Notes under the pieces: generated by a model
What the model was told of the DNA's origin: nothing
What the model saw: the letters and a program-made list of their open reading frames with translations, nothing else
The model's database searches: none
In this document: positions 49,645 through 58,340 of the stretch, one piece after another
How the letters are laid out: each line of letters starts with the position of its first letter
Position numbering within the stretch: position 1 is the first letter of the stretch
Position numbers and translations under genes: made by a program
Assembly: GCA_947085765.1 (NCBI GenBank)
Contig: CAMTXZ010000075.1
Coordinates: 8,482-72,481, forward strand
DNA length: 64,000 nt
Origin: JAKFXL01 sp947085765
Lineage (GTDB): Bacteria; Pseudomonadota; Gammaproteobacteria; Tenderiales; Tenderiaceae
Direction: 5' to 3'

Positions 49645-52176
49645 CTATTCCAATTTTAGTGCTTGAGTAAGTTTCTCGACACCGGGGTGGTTTGGGTCTG
49701 TATCTATAATGTGGATGAGCGCACTTTCCGCAGCCTCGCGTGCACCAACATCGGATAGCAGTATGCCGAGTTCAAACATGGTGTCGAGATCGCCTGGAAA
49801 TTCTTGTAAATAACCGGTATAGGCCACTATTGCTTCGTTTATATATCCTGCCAGCGTCAGGAAGCGGGCATAGAAACTTTGGTAGCTCACTCTGCTTTCT
49901 GCGAGCAGTTTTAATGCAGGTAGAATTGTCTGGTAATCCTCATTAGCCAATGAGAAGTTGATAATACGCTCAAGTGCCATCTGTTTTAGATCACTGTTGA
50001 TCGCTGTATCAATAGAGTAGTAAAGCGTTTCGGCCATTTTGTAGTTATGCTCCAACTCCGATGTGAGTCCATCTACAAATAACTTTGTCTGTATTGCCAG
50101 GGGTTCTATGCGTTTCGATAGCCCTGTGGTGATGCGCCTTAGTCCGACAGCATCACCTTTGGCATGGTAGGTGATGGCACTTTCGACAATCGATCCAAAG
50201 GTGTTGGTAGCTGATATAAGATCCTGAAAGCTCTGTTCAAAATTTTTGCTATCCGTACTGAGCATGGTATGGAATTGAGAGTGCATCAATTTAATACGTT
50301 CTTTTACCTGGGGCGATCTTTTTTTGTAGGTTTCAGGGTGGCGTTGTTTCCACATGTCAGCGCGGCCATAGACTATATCCTGCCGCCATTGACTGAACAG
50401 GGTCTCAAAATCGGGTGATGGGCGCTCCTCTTCAATGCGGCTGAGGAGGCGATTTTTGGCATCATGGACAACCTCTAACAGAACGGTGGCGCCATGGAGA
50501 AATTCTTCATAATAAATTTTTGTTTTGTTGAAAAGTTCATCGGCTGACCAGTCATCACCAGAATCGGCAGTAATGATCTTAGCAAAACCGACAGAGTTAT
50601 AGTGCTTCACTGTTTTACTCATCATTTTAAAACGGATTTCAAGTCTCCTTTCTATTTTTTCCATCTGTTTTTTATATTTTGAGTATTCTGAGGTGTTGAC
50701 CATCTCCGCCATCTTTGCATTGCAGTTAAGGGCAATAGCGCTAAGTTTTTTAATCCATCTTAAGTCATTGACGGCCTTGTCGAGTAGTTCGATCATGGTG
50801 TTGTAATAATTGCATCTATCTTCACGGCTATCTTTGTCGAGAAGTGATGAGAGGGTCTGCCAGGCAGATTGGGTAAGTGGCTCATCAATGATAAGTGCAT
50901 CGGGATGAATGTATTCCACCCCTTCAATTTTTGCGGCAGTAATGGCTAGATTGATAATTTTGCAATTATTCTTACTGGCCGCCACGGCCTGCCTTGATAT
51001 AACCTTGATTGCTTCGTAATAGCCCTTGTTGGTTTCAGCCTCTACGTCAGCATTGGTAGTCACGGTGTAATCGATCCTCCCCAGCATCGGTCCGGCGGCA
51101 TACTCAACGGTGCCCTGGGCGTGGGTATGGCCAGCAGCGCTGTAGCATAGATCGACACCGGTGAGGACTATTTGCGAGCAGCCAAACTCTTGAGCAATTA
51201 GAATGGCGTTGTTAGTGACGGTAGGTGATATGGTTTCAATGTTATCAAAATCATCATCGTTCCATGGCAGACGCGGACCGAGGAACAGATTTCGATGTGG
51301 CCATTGGCCGAGTAACAGCGGTGTGGTGTGGCAGCCATTGATGAAGATGGTTTTGTTGCCTAGGTTGAGCATCTCTTTGCTGACGGAGAAACTGACAAAT
51401 TGTGGATCAATGGAAACGACTATATCGGGTTCTATTTCGGCCTGGAGCAGCCGTGCAGAGATCCTTGATACCGCAATCAAGATGGCTTCGTTTCGATGTC
51501 TTTTAATCCAGGGGATCAGTTCATCAAGTGATGGACCTGCACCCAGGATGATCGCGCATTTACCTTTTAAGCTGCCACGTAGATCAGCGGCAGGGATGCG
51601 GTTTTCTGCCAAATTTGCCAGCTGGCTATTAAAGAATATGTGGCTGTCAAACTGTGCTGTGAAGAGCCAAAATATATGGCGTAGCTCTCTGTTAACCGAC
51701 TGGGTTAGTGCCGGGTAGGCTGGGTGAGCCGCCTGTTGCGCTGCACATGATCTGACATAACTGATCTTGCCGGAGTAAGTGTAGTTGAGTAGGGCTAGTT
51801 CATGTGCGCGCTCGACCCAGTGAGTTGCACAGCTGATGGCAACCCTGGTGGCCAGTTCGGTAGAAATAAATTTACTGTCGATGTGGGGGGCGATCTCATC
51901 CGGCTCTATAAATAGATAGCGACTACCACGTGGCAGACCACGGTCGATAATAAACTGCGGTAACAGGCCGGAATCGCTGCCTACCACAACGTAGAGGGTG
52001 TTCTCCTGAAACAGGGCATCGCCAAAACGTTTTTGGAATTCAGCGGTAGCACTGGCGGATTCAAAAATGGTGCCCACAAATTCCGTGATGTAACAATCAC
52101 CAAAACAGTTTTCTGTGGTCGGCAAGGGAATTATCTCTGCTGTATTGATGTTTGATCCTGGAGACTGTGTGGTCAT
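49645..52176 (-). CDS. maf: Motility-associated factor glycosyltransferase Maf, long form with C-terminal repeats
   Basis: Maf proteins put nonulosonic acids on Ser/Thr of flagellin in the cytoplasm before export. From the ATG at 52176 it has 843 residues. The DUF115 domain is at about 210-400, with AIILGAGPSLDELIPWIKRH, IEPDIVVSIDPQFVSF and IVLTGVDLCYSAAGHTHA. It is followed by coiled-coil and TPR-like repeats to the C terminus (YQEFPGDLDTMFELGILL). The ATG at 52176 has AAAGGA 10 bp upstream; a longer in-frame start at 52227 lacks a ribosome site. The gene is divergent from fliC and convergent with the glycan operon. Confidence 0.88.
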   Translation of the reverse strand: MTTQSPGSNINTAEIIPLPTTENCFGDCYITEFVGTIFESASATAEFQKRFGDALFQENTLYVVVGSDSGLLPQFIIDRGLPRGSRYLFIEPDEIAPHIDSKFISTELATRVAISCATHWVERAHELALLNYTYSGKISYVRSCAAQQAAHPAYPALTQSVNRELRHIFWLFTAQFDSHIFFNSQLANLAENRIPAADLRGSLKGKCAIILGAGPSLDELIPWIKRHRNEAILIAVSRISARLLQAEIEPDIVVSIDPQFVSFSVSKEMLNLGNKTIFINGCHTTPLLLGQWPHRNLFLGPRLPWNDDDFDNIETISPTVTNNAILIAQEFGCSQIVLTGVDLCYSAAGHTHAQGTVEYAAGPMLGRIDYTVTTNADVEAETNKGYYEAIKVISRQAVAASKNNCKIINLAITAAKIEGVEYIHPDALIIDEPLTQSAWQTLSSLLDKDSREDRCNYYNTMIELLDKAVNDLRWIKKLSAIALNCNAKMAEMVNTSEYSKYKKQMEKIERRLEIRFKMMSKTVKHYNSVGFAKIITADSGDDWSADELFNKTKIYYEEFLHGATVLLEVVHDAKNRLLSRIEEERPSPDFETLFSQWRQDIVYGRADMWKQRHPETYKKRSPQVKERIKLMHSQFHTMLSTDSKNFEQSFQDLISATNTFGSIVESAITYHAKGDAVGLRRITTGLSKRIEPLAIQTKLFVDGLTSELEHNYKMAETLYYSIDTAINSDLKQMALERIINFSLANEDYQTILPALKLLAESRVSYQSFYARFLTLAGYINEAIVAYTGYLQEFPGDLDTMFELGILLSDVGAREAAESALIHIIDTDPNHPGVEKLTQALKLE

Positions 52177-52266
52177 TGACTGGCGGTCCTTTCGCAGTTT
52201 GCTTCGATGATGCAGGTTTGGTGCCATCGAGTTATGACTGAGTACCTCTGAAAAGCCGCATTTGAC

Positions 52267-52294
52267 TAAAGTTAGCTGTTCAAGGGGCCGATAG
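52267..52294 (+). promoter_or_regulatory. Sigma-28 promoter of fliC
   Basis: TAAAGTTA (52267-52274) and GCCGATAG (52287-52294) match the FliA consensus TAAAGTTT-N11-GCCGATAA at 14 of 16 bases. The spacer is 12, one longer than usual. It lies 112 bp upstream of the fliC ATG, in the gap divergent from maf. Confidence 0.8.
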
Positions 52295-52406
52295 ATTCTA
52301 CGGGAGCGGTAAATATTTCAAATTAGGAAGTATATCCGCTGAAAGTGAGTGGGCGATGTGACACAACTTTGACACATCGCCTTGAAGTATCGTAGGAGTA
52401 GTCATC

Positions 52407-53228
52407 ATGGCACAAGTTGTAAACACTAATATCATGTCTCTTAACGCGCAGCGTAACCTGAATAGTACCAATTCAGCGATGCAGACTGCGATTCAGCGCC
52501 TCTCTTCTGGTATGCGCATCAACAGCGCCAAGGATGACGCGGCTGGTTTGGCGATTTCGGAACGTTTTACCGCACAGATCCGCGGTTTGAATCAAGCCTC
52601 TCGTAACGGCTCTGATGCCATTTCTTTGGCACAGACTGCTGAAGGTTCTTTGAAGGAGATAACCACAAACGTACAGCGTATCCGCGAACTGGCGGTACAA
52701 TCGGTCAACGCCTCAAACAGCACCTCTGACCGTACTGCTTTGAACATTGAAGTAACAGAGTTAAAAGCAGAAATTTTACGTATCGTCGGCACCAAGTTCA
52801 ATGGCAAGGCCATCATCGGCGCCAGCGCCGCCACCTTCAACTTCCAGATTGGTGCCGACGCGGGCGAGACAGTCGGTATTACAACCACCAACCTTTCAAC
52901 GGCTGGTACTAGAACAGCCATATCCAATCAGACTGTTAATACCGCAGCATCGGCGGCCACTATGATTACAAGGGCGGATGCATTTCTGAGTACACTCAAC
53001 TTAGAGCGCGCCAAGTTGGGTTCGGTACAGAACCGTTTTGACTCAGTAATCCGAAATGTACAAAACTCGGCAGAGAATATATCAGCTGCGCGTAGCCGTA
53101 TTATGGATGCTGATTTTGCGGTAGAAACAGCTGCACTGACTCGTGCCCAGATTCTGCAACAGGCCGGTGTGGCGATGTTGAGTCAGGCAAACTCCATACC
53201 TAACAATGTATTAAGTCTTTTGAGATAA
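52407..53228 (+). CDS. fliC: Flagellin FliC (short form)
   Basis: Flagellin is the filament subunit. The 273-residue protein has the canonical N terminus AQVVNTNIMSLNAQRNLN, SSGMRINSAKDDAAGLAI, and C terminus ARSRIMDADFAVETAALTRAQILQQAGVAMLSQAN. The variable outer domain is almost absent; only about 60 Ser/Thr-rich residues (about 145-190) lie between the conserved D0/D1 parts, and they are likely targets for Maf glycosylation. It is the only flagellin gene in the window. A good ribosome site (TAGGAG) precedes it. Confidence 0.97.
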   Translation: MAQVVNTNIMSLNAQRNLNSTNSAMQTAIQRLSSGMRINSAKDDAAGLAISERFTAQIRGLNQASRNGSDAISLAQTAEGSLKEITTNVQRIRELAVQSVNASNSTSDRTALNIEVTELKAEILRIVGTKFNGKAIIGASAATFNFQIGADAGETVGITTTNLSTAGTRTAISNQTVNTAASAATMITRADAFLSTLNLERAKLGSVQNRFDSVIRNVQNSAENISAARSRIMDADFAVETAALTRAQILQQAGVAMLSQANSIPNNVLSLLR

Positions 53229-53259
53229 GCCACTCCTTAGTTTGGTGAATATTATGAAT

Positions 53260-53291
53260 AACTTGGCCGCAGCAGCGTCTGCGACCAAGTT
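53260..53291 (+). terminator. Stem-loop after fliC
   Basis: Arms 53260-53272 and 53279-53291 pair over 13 bp with one C-A mismatch around a 6-nt loop. No T run follows, so it may protect the 3' end of the abundant flagellin mRNA and allow partial read-through to flaG. Confidence 0.5.
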
Positions 53292-53317
53292 GGATTAATA
53301 AATTAGAGGCCAAAGTT

Positions 53318-53719
53318 ATGGTCAATGAATTAACAGGATATACAGCGCCGCGGCAATCTTTCGTACCTGGCGCTTCAGGATCTACCGTATCAGGGAAAGG
53401 AGATAATGCGGTAGTACCAGTGAAAAGTTCAGAAGTGAACGCTCTTGCCACGGCGGGCAAAGATTTGCCGTCCGGTCAACAGCTTGACTCTCAAACCCCT
53501 TCAGATGTTGTTGAAGCCGTTCAAAAGATGCGTGACCTCATGCAGGTGATTGATCGTGATCTGCACTTTAGTGTTGACGAAGATAGTGGTCTTACAATCG
53601 TTAAAGTGATTGATTCGGAAACCAAAGAGGTTATTCGCCAAATTCCGTCAGAGGATATAATGAGAGTTGTACGATCCCTCGAGAGTGGAGGAGGATTGCT
53701 TTCTGACGTAACAGCTTAA
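53318..53719 (+). CDS. flaG: Flagellar protein FlaG
   Basis: FlaG is a small protein linked to filament length, found between fliC and fliD in polar flagellar systems. The 133-residue product has a disordered N-terminal half and the conserved C-terminal domain with DRDLHFSVDEDSGLTIVKVID, the EVIRQIPSEDIMRV motif and a Leu-rich end. The length is typical. Confidence 0.92.
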   Translation: MVNELTGYTAPRQSFVPGASGSTVSGKGDNAVVPVKSSEVNALATAGKDLPSGQQLDSQTPSDVVEAVQKMRDLMQVIDRDLHFSVDEDSGLTIVKVIDSETKEVIRQIPSEDIMRVVRSLESGGGLLSDVTA

Positions 53720-53722
53720 GTA

Positions 53723-53739
53723 TGGCATGGAAGGTGCAT
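53723..53739 (+). promoter_or_regulatory. Sigma-54-like promoter of fliD
   Basis: TGGCAT-N5-GTGCAT has the invariant GG and GC at correct spacing. It differs from consensus by one base in the -12 part. The predicted start is near 53749, 22 bp before the fliD ATG. No flgB-type enhancer block is seen near -107. Confidence 0.55.
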
Positions 53740-53770
53740 TTTACTAGATGGGTTTTGAAAGAGGTGAATT

Positions 53771-55123
53771 ATGGCATCAATAACAGCGAGTGGAATTGGT
53801 TCAGGATTAGATGTCAATAGTATAGTTTCTCAGCTCATGAGCTTGGAACGTCGCCCTCTTGATACCCTTAATGCGCTTGGAACCAAGCTTACCTCCCAAC
53901 TCAGCGCCTATGGCCAGTTGAAAAGCAGTATTGCTACTTTTCAGTCCGCCATGAAAGAGTTGAGCAGTGCTGATAAATTCCAGGTCTTTTCTGCGGCCTC
54001 TTCCAATGTTGATGCCTTTACGGTCACTGCAAATAAAACAGCCTCCGTGGGTAAATACTCCATGGATGTTCTTGCCCTTGCTCAGACCCATAAAATGACA
54101 TCCGGTAAGGCAGGATCGGCTAGTTATGCAAATGAAAATACCTCTACTGGAGCGCTTGGAGTTCTCGAAATAACCCAAGACTTCGGGGGTACCCCAAGAA
54201 CCTTCCAAATTAATATTGATGGTACCAACGATTCGTTGGGTGGTATTAGAGATGCAATTAACAGTTCAGCAACCAATACCGGTGTTAGAGCATCTATTGT
54301 CAATACGGGAACCGAGAGTAAGTTGGTTTTAAGTGCCAATGATACCGGTCTATCAAATGCTATTACCATTGGAGTGGGCACATCGTCATCAGTTTCTGTA
54401 GCGCTGGGATTTGAAACTTTAGCAGGTAATTCTGCGGCTGATGCCAGTGTGAAGATAGATGGTGTCACCATTACAAATTCAAGCAATGTAATTAGCACGG
54501 CATTAAGCGGTGTCGACATTACATTAAAAAAGACAGGTTCTAATGAAACATTGAACGTTGCCCGAGACACCTCTTCGGTTAATGCCTCTGTGCAGAAGTT
54601 TGCTGATGCTTATAATGATGTGCGCAAGGTAATAAAAACACTCAGTGCCAATAATGCCACCCTTGAAGGAGAGTCTGTTCTTAAAGGGATAGAAAGAAAA
54701 ATACAGAGTATTTTTAATACCAGCGCTGTTGGTCTGACAAAGCAGCACGTATCAGAAATAGGGATAAAAACAGATCCAAAAACGGGTGATCTGTCGCTGG
54801 ATGCTGCTAAACTCAACACCGCATTGGCCGCTAATTATTCCTCAGTGGCAGAGCTTTTTTCTGATAGCACGCAAGGTTTTGCGGTACGTTTTGAGACCAT
54901 GGCAAATGATATGATATCTGCAACGGGATTGATTGAATCGCGTAAGGAAGGTATCAACTCACGTATTTCAGGCATTGATAAAAATAGATTTTCTATTGAA
55001 TACAGGCTTGATCTTAAAGAGGCTAGTTATCGAGCACAGTTTTCTGCTTTGGATGGCTTGATTTCAAAGCTTCAATCGACAGGAAGCTTTTTGACACAGC
55101 AGTTGGCGAGCTTGCCTCGCTAG
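53771..55123 (+). CDS. fliD: Flagellar filament cap FliD
   Basis: FliD (HAP2) caps the filament and inserts flagellin. The 450-residue protein starts ITASGIGSGLDVNSIVSQLM, the family N terminus, has D2-D3 regions with IGIKTDPKTGDLSLDAAKL, and ends with the helix RAQFSALDGLISKLQSTGSFLTQQL. Length matches the family (about 450). Ribosome site AAAGAGG is present just upstream. Confidence 0.95.
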   Translation: MASITASGIGSGLDVNSIVSQLMSLERRPLDTLNALGTKLTSQLSAYGQLKSSIATFQSAMKELSSADKFQVFSAASSNVDAFTVTANKTASVGKYSMDVLALAQTHKMTSGKAGSASYANENTSTGALGVLEITQDFGGTPRTFQINIDGTNDSLGGIRDAINSSATNTGVRASIVNTGTESKLVLSANDTGLSNAITIGVGTSSSVSVALGFETLAGNSAADASVKIDGVTITNSSNVISTALSGVDITLKKTGSNETLNVARDTSSVNASVQKFADAYNDVRKVIKTLSANNATLEGESVLKGIERKIQSIFNTSAVGLTKQHVSEIGIKTDPKTGDLSLDAAKLNTALAANYSSVAELFSDSTQGFAVRFETMANDMISATGLIESRKEGINSRISGIDKNRFSIEYRLDLKEASYRAQFSALDGLISKLQSTGSFLTQQLASLPR

Positions 55124-55173
55124 GTTTTTGATAAGGTGCCTGTTTGCTCCTTGTGTAGACTTTGGAGAGATGT

Positions 55174-55602
55174 ATGAGTTATTCAAGTAGTATGAAGGGC
55201 GCGTCACAATATAAGCAGGTTGGTGCTCAGACGGGAGTGGAATCAGCTACGCCACATCGTTTGATTCAGATGCTTCTTGAAGGGGCCCTTGAAAAGATAA
55301 ATTTGGCAAAAGGGTATATGCAGCGTAGTGACATTGCCTTGAAAGGTACCCATATATCATGGGCGATCTCTATTATTGATGGTTTACGTATGAGCCTCGA
55401 CAAAGAGGCCGGTGGTGAGATTGCAGAAAATCTTGATGCATTATATGACTATATGGGGAGGCGCTTAGTGGAGGCCAATCTAAATAATGATCCTGTAATT
55501 CTGACAGAAGTGACTAGTCTGTTGCTGGAAATAAAGTCAGCATGGGATGCTATTCCTGGCATTATGAACAAACAAAATTCTACTGCACTCCCGGTGGCGT
55601 GA
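55174..55602 (+). CDS. fliS: Flagellin export chaperone FliS
   Basis: FliS binds the flagellin C terminus before export. From the ATG at 55174 (GGAG 6 bp upstream) it has 142 residues, all helical, with the conserved YKQVGAQTGVESATPHRLIQMLLEGALEKI and LDALYDYMGRRLVEANLNND. A TTG 12 bp upstream would add four residues with no ribosome site. It follows fliD and precedes a fliT-like gene. Confidence 0.93.
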   Translation: MSYSSSMKGASQYKQVGAQTGVESATPHRLIQMLLEGALEKINLAKGYMQRSDIALKGTHISWAISIIDGLRMSLDKEAGGEIAENLDALYDYMGRRLVEANLNNDPVILTEVTSLLLEIKSAWDAIPGIMNKQNSTALPVA

Positions 55603-55606
55603 GATT

Positions 55607-55972
55607 GTGTTGAAGTCTGACATCAGAAAATATGAGGTATCTAGAGACTCTTTGAATAATCTGTTGACTGAAATCTTACGCTTGAGTCAGCAGATGGTTT
55701 GTGCTGCACGGAAAGAGCAGTGGGATGCTGTCATTGAGTTGGAAAACGTGAGAGTTCCGCAGTTTGAATCTCTGACGAAGGTTCTGGATGTGGCGGAAGA
55801 GATGCCCGACATGATAGATTTTTATCGTCAATCCATAATTTCTCTAATCGATATGGATAAAGAGGTTGAGGAATTGGCTGAGTTACAGAAGAGCGTTATT
55901 TCACAAGGGGCTAGTGATCTAGGTGGTTGCCGTAAGGCAGTGAGTGCTTATTTGGATAATGTTACTCCTTAG
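55607..55972 (+). CDS. fliT: FliT-like flagellar chaperone
   Basis: This 121-residue all-helical protein with a GTG start lies 4 bp after fliS, in the position of fliT in polar flagellar operons. FliT is the chaperone of the cap protein FliD. The sequence has the FliT pattern of two helices with conserved Trp in KEQWDAVIELENVRVPQFESL. Identity is by position and pattern, and overall similarity to E. coli FliT is low. Confidence 0.7.
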   Translation: MLKSDIRKYEVSRDSLNNLLTEILRLSQQMVCAARKEQWDAVIELENVRVPQFESLTKVLDVAEEMPDMIDFYRQSIISLIDMDKEVEELAELQKSVISQGASDLGGCRKAVSAYLDNVTP

Positions 55973-56034
55973 CCTGTTATTTTGTGGGATAACCACTGTA
56001 TATTCTGTTGCTACTTATGAAAAGGAGTCTATAG

Positions 56035-56583
56035 GTGTCTGAAATAACAGTAAGTGGTCTTTCTTGTGATTTGAATATCCCTTTTTCCTGGTCTCAGATG
56101 AGTGGGGATATGGGGTGTGGTGCCGCAGTTTTAGCCCAGGAAAATATCAATCGCCTTCAGGTCATCCTCGGCTTGGATGATTACTCTTCCCATGATGTTC
56201 ATGATGATGAGAAGGGGCTAGCTGCTGAGATTCAGCGTCTCGATTTTAAAATAAATATTATTCTGGGTCTGGTTGCGCAGCTGGTGACGACGCGTAGCGA
56301 ACTACCACTGCCGGTTCCTGTCACCCTCAGTGCTGATATTTTAATTTTTAACTCTTCTGAAAATGTGCCGCCTCAAGGTGCAATGGTGGCTCTGCAACTG
56401 TTTCTTGATAAGCGCTATCCCTTCCCTCTGGTTTTTCACGGCAGAGTCGAGACAGTAGTTCATGCCGCTGGCACAAACGTAATCTTAGAACCGTCCCCGC
56501 CCGTCTTTCAGGAACTACTGGAAAAGTATATCTTCCGCTGTCATCGTCGCCATATCGCCAGCCTTAAAAAAAACACTGTTTAA
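56035..56583 (+). CDS. Atypical PilZ-type protein in the flagellar operon
   Basis: The 182-residue protein starts at a GTG with AAAGGAG 6 bp upstream. Sequence in the middle (IQRLDFKINIILGLVAQL then LPLPVPVTLSADILIFNSS) and the beta-rich C-terminal part resemble the atypical PilZ proteins found between fliT and fleQ in polar flagellar clusters, but I see neither the RxxxR nor the D/NxSxxG c-di-GMP motif. It may be a degenerate PilZ that regulates without c-di-GMP. It is followed by a small terminator before fleQ. Confidence 0.6.
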   Translation: MSEITVSGLSCDLNIPFSWSQMSGDMGCGAAVLAQENINRLQVILGLDDYSSHDVHDDEKGLAAEIQRLDFKINIILGLVAQLVTTRSELPLPVPVTLSADILIFNSSENVPPQGAMVALQLFLDKRYPFPLVFHGRVETVVHAAGTNVILEPSPPVFQELLEKYIFRCHRRHIASLKKNTV

Positions 56584-56626
56584 AGCGAATTTTTTCACAA
56601 AATACTGCATATAATCCCAATCTGCT

Positions 56627-56648
56627 ATTGTCCTGACGACAATTTTTT
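56627..56648 (+). terminator. Small hairpin terminator before fleQ
   Basis: The stem ATTGTC/GACAAT (56627-56632 with 56638-56643) with loop CTGAC is followed by a T run ending at 56648. It lies 44 bp after the PilZ-like gene stop and separates it from the fleQ promoter. Confidence 0.6.
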
Positions 56649-56674
56649 GACATTATCAGTTTGACGGCTATGTT
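56647..56674 (+). promoter_or_regulatory. Sigma-70 promoter of fleQ
   Basis: A perfect -35 TTGACA (56647-56652) and -10 TATGTT (56669-56674) are 16 bp apart. Start near 56681, 54 bp before the fleQ GTG. The -35 follows directly after the terminator T run. Confidence 0.65.
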
Positions 56675-56734
56675 ACTAAAAAGCCAAATTATTTTAATGT
56701 CTCCAATGTGGTTTGTTTAAGGAGTATATCCAAC

Positions 56735-58207
56735 GTGCCCATGCGTGAATCGGCGGTTTTTCTGATAGATGACAATGACTCCAGACGTCATGAACTTCAA
56801 GCCATTCTTGAGTTTATTGATGTACCAAAAGTGTGGACCTCTGACTGTGAAACATGGGAACGTGAAATCAGCAATATTGATCAGCCGCTCCAGGCTGTCA
56901 TGGTGGGGGAGTGTAGTTCTTCTGAGCAGTTGGATGGTCTGTTGCTGGCGCTGAAGAAAAAAGATCCCATCGTACCTATCCTGCTGTTTCGTGAGTGTCA
57001 GGCACAGGGACTCTATTCTGACAAGGTGACCAGAGAGGCGATCGGTTATCTCGAACATCCGATAAAATACAAACAGATGATCAATGGCCTGCAGCAGGCA
57101 CAGATCTATCGTGAAAATCGTGAGAGCACCCCAACAGGGCGTGGTACTTCGCCCGAGCTGTTTCGCAGTTTGGTGGGCAATAGCCGTAGCATCCGCCAGG
57201 TGCGTAAACTTATCGAACAGGTTGCCGTCTCTGACGCCAATGTGTTGATCCTTGGTGAGTCTGGCACCGGCAAAGAGGTGGTAGCACGTAACCTGCACTA
57301 TTACTCGACACGTCGCTCGAAGCCATTTGTACCAATCAATTGCGGCGCCATTCCGGCAGACTTGCTGGAGAGTGAACTCTTTGGTCATGAGAAGGGGGCA
57401 TTTACTGGCGCCATCAGCGCCCGTCAGGGGCGCTTCGAGTTGGCCGAAGGTGGGACTCTATTTCTGGATGAGATCGGTGATATGAGTCTGCATATGCAGG
57501 TGAAACTCTTGCGTGTATTGCAGGAGCGTACCTTCGAACGTGTGGGTAGCAATAAAAGCATCACCAGTAATGTCCGTATTGTTGCTGCTACTCATCGTGA
57601 TCTAGAGCAGGCGATTATCGATGGGCGTTTCCGTGAGGATCTTTACTATCGTTTAAATGTCTTCCCCATCGAAATGCCGCCGCTACGCGAGCGTATAGAA
57701 GATATTCCGCTGCTTGTCAGCGAGTTGATTACCCGTCTTGAGTGTGATTCCCGTGGTTCAGTGCGGCTTACCCAAGGCACGATGATGGCGCTGTGTCGTT
57801 ATAGCTGGCCCGGTAATGTGCGTGAACTGGCCAATTTGATAGAGCGGTTGGTGATTATGTATCCGCAAGGGGTGGTTGATTTCCAGGATCTGCCCGTCAA
57901 GTTCCGGGAACTTACGGAGGAGCTCTCCCTTGATCCTGCGGCGCTTGAAGTGCCGATCCTGTCGCCAATGGTGATGCGTGAGATACCAGCATTGGAGCCA
58001 TTGGTCGATGGCATGCCACGGTTGCCGGCTGAAGGGTTGGATTTGAAGGAGTATCTGGCCGATCTGGAACGTCATTTTATCCAACAGGCGTTGGATGACG
58101 CTGATGGCATTGTTGCTCATGCCGCCAATCGTCTGCGACTACGGCGCACAACGTTAGTTGAAAAGATGCGTAAATATGGTATGCAACGTACAGAAGAGAT
58201 GATGTAA
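56735..58207 (+). CDS. fleQ: Flagellar master regulator FleQ (sigma-54 activator)
   Basis: FleQ starts the flagellar cascade at sigma-54 promoters and, in Pseudomonas, responds to c-di-GMP. From the GTG at 56735 (AAGGAG 10 bp upstream) it has 490 residues: an N-terminal FleQ domain (about 1-125), an AAA+ domain with GESGTGKEVVARN, the sigma-54 contact EKGAFTGA, GGTLFLDEIGDMS and RLNVFPIEMPPLR, and a C-terminal Fis-type helix-turn-helix (RLRLRRTTLVEKMRKYG). The alternative ATG 56741 is 16 bp from the ribosome site. It has its own sigma-70 promoter and is followed by fleSR. Confidence 0.92.
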   Translation: MPMRESAVFLIDDNDSRRHELQAILEFIDVPKVWTSDCETWEREISNIDQPLQAVMVGECSSSEQLDGLLLALKKKDPIVPILLFRECQAQGLYSDKVTREAIGYLEHPIKYKQMINGLQQAQIYRENRESTPTGRGTSPELFRSLVGNSRSIRQVRKLIEQVAVSDANVLILGESGTGKEVVARNLHYYSTRRSKPFVPINCGAIPADLLESELFGHEKGAFTGAISARQGRFELAEGGTLFLDEIGDMSLHMQVKLLRVLQERTFERVGSNKSITSNVRIVAATHRDLEQAIIDGRFREDLYYRLNVFPIEMPPLRERIEDIPLLVSELITRLECDSRGSVRLTQGTMMALCRYSWPGNVRELANLIERLVIMYPQGVVDFQDLPVKFRELTEELSLDPAALEVPILSPMVMREIPALEPLVDGMPRLPAEGLDLKEYLADLERHFIQQALDDADGIVAHAANRLRLRRTTLVEKMRKYGMQRTEEMM

Positions 58208-58267
58208 TTTTGACGCTGGTCTTAAAACATTATTTCAAGCTATTGAAATTAATCGATTATAGATAGC

Positions 58268-58283
58268 TGGCCCGCAATTTGCT
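58268..58283 (+). promoter_or_regulatory. Sigma-54 promoter of fleSR
   Basis: TGGCCC-N5-TTGCT keeps the invariant GG and GC at exact spacing. The predicted start is near 58294, 47 bp before the fleS ATG. FleQ activates the fleSR operon in Pseudomonas, so this is the expected promoter. Confidence 0.8.
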
Positions 58284-58290
58284 GTTTGAC

Positions 58291-58324
58291 TGTGACGGCC
58301 CACCGTAGTGGTGGGCGCGTCACA
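58291..58324 (+). repeat. Strong stem-loop at the 5' end of the fleSR transcript
   Basis: Arms 58291-58304 and 58310-58324 form a 14-bp stem with one bulged G and a 5-nt loop GTAGT. The predicted transcript starts at about 58294, so nearly all of the stem would be at its extreme 5' end. The ribosome site AGGA (58328-58331) lies just outside. As DNA, the palindrome overlaps the start site. Confidence 0.6.
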
Positions 58325-58340
58325 ATCAGGACGGCGAGAA

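Noticed and set aside
35285..52176. A PseH-type N-acetyltransferase in the glycan locus
   Set aside because: I looked for a GNAT-sized gene with an acetyl-CoA loop in all frames here and saw none; it could still be elsewhere in the genome.
56717..57388. 223-codon minus-strand frame inside fleQ
   Set aside because: Shadow of the AAA+ domain; no ribosome site and no family resemblance.
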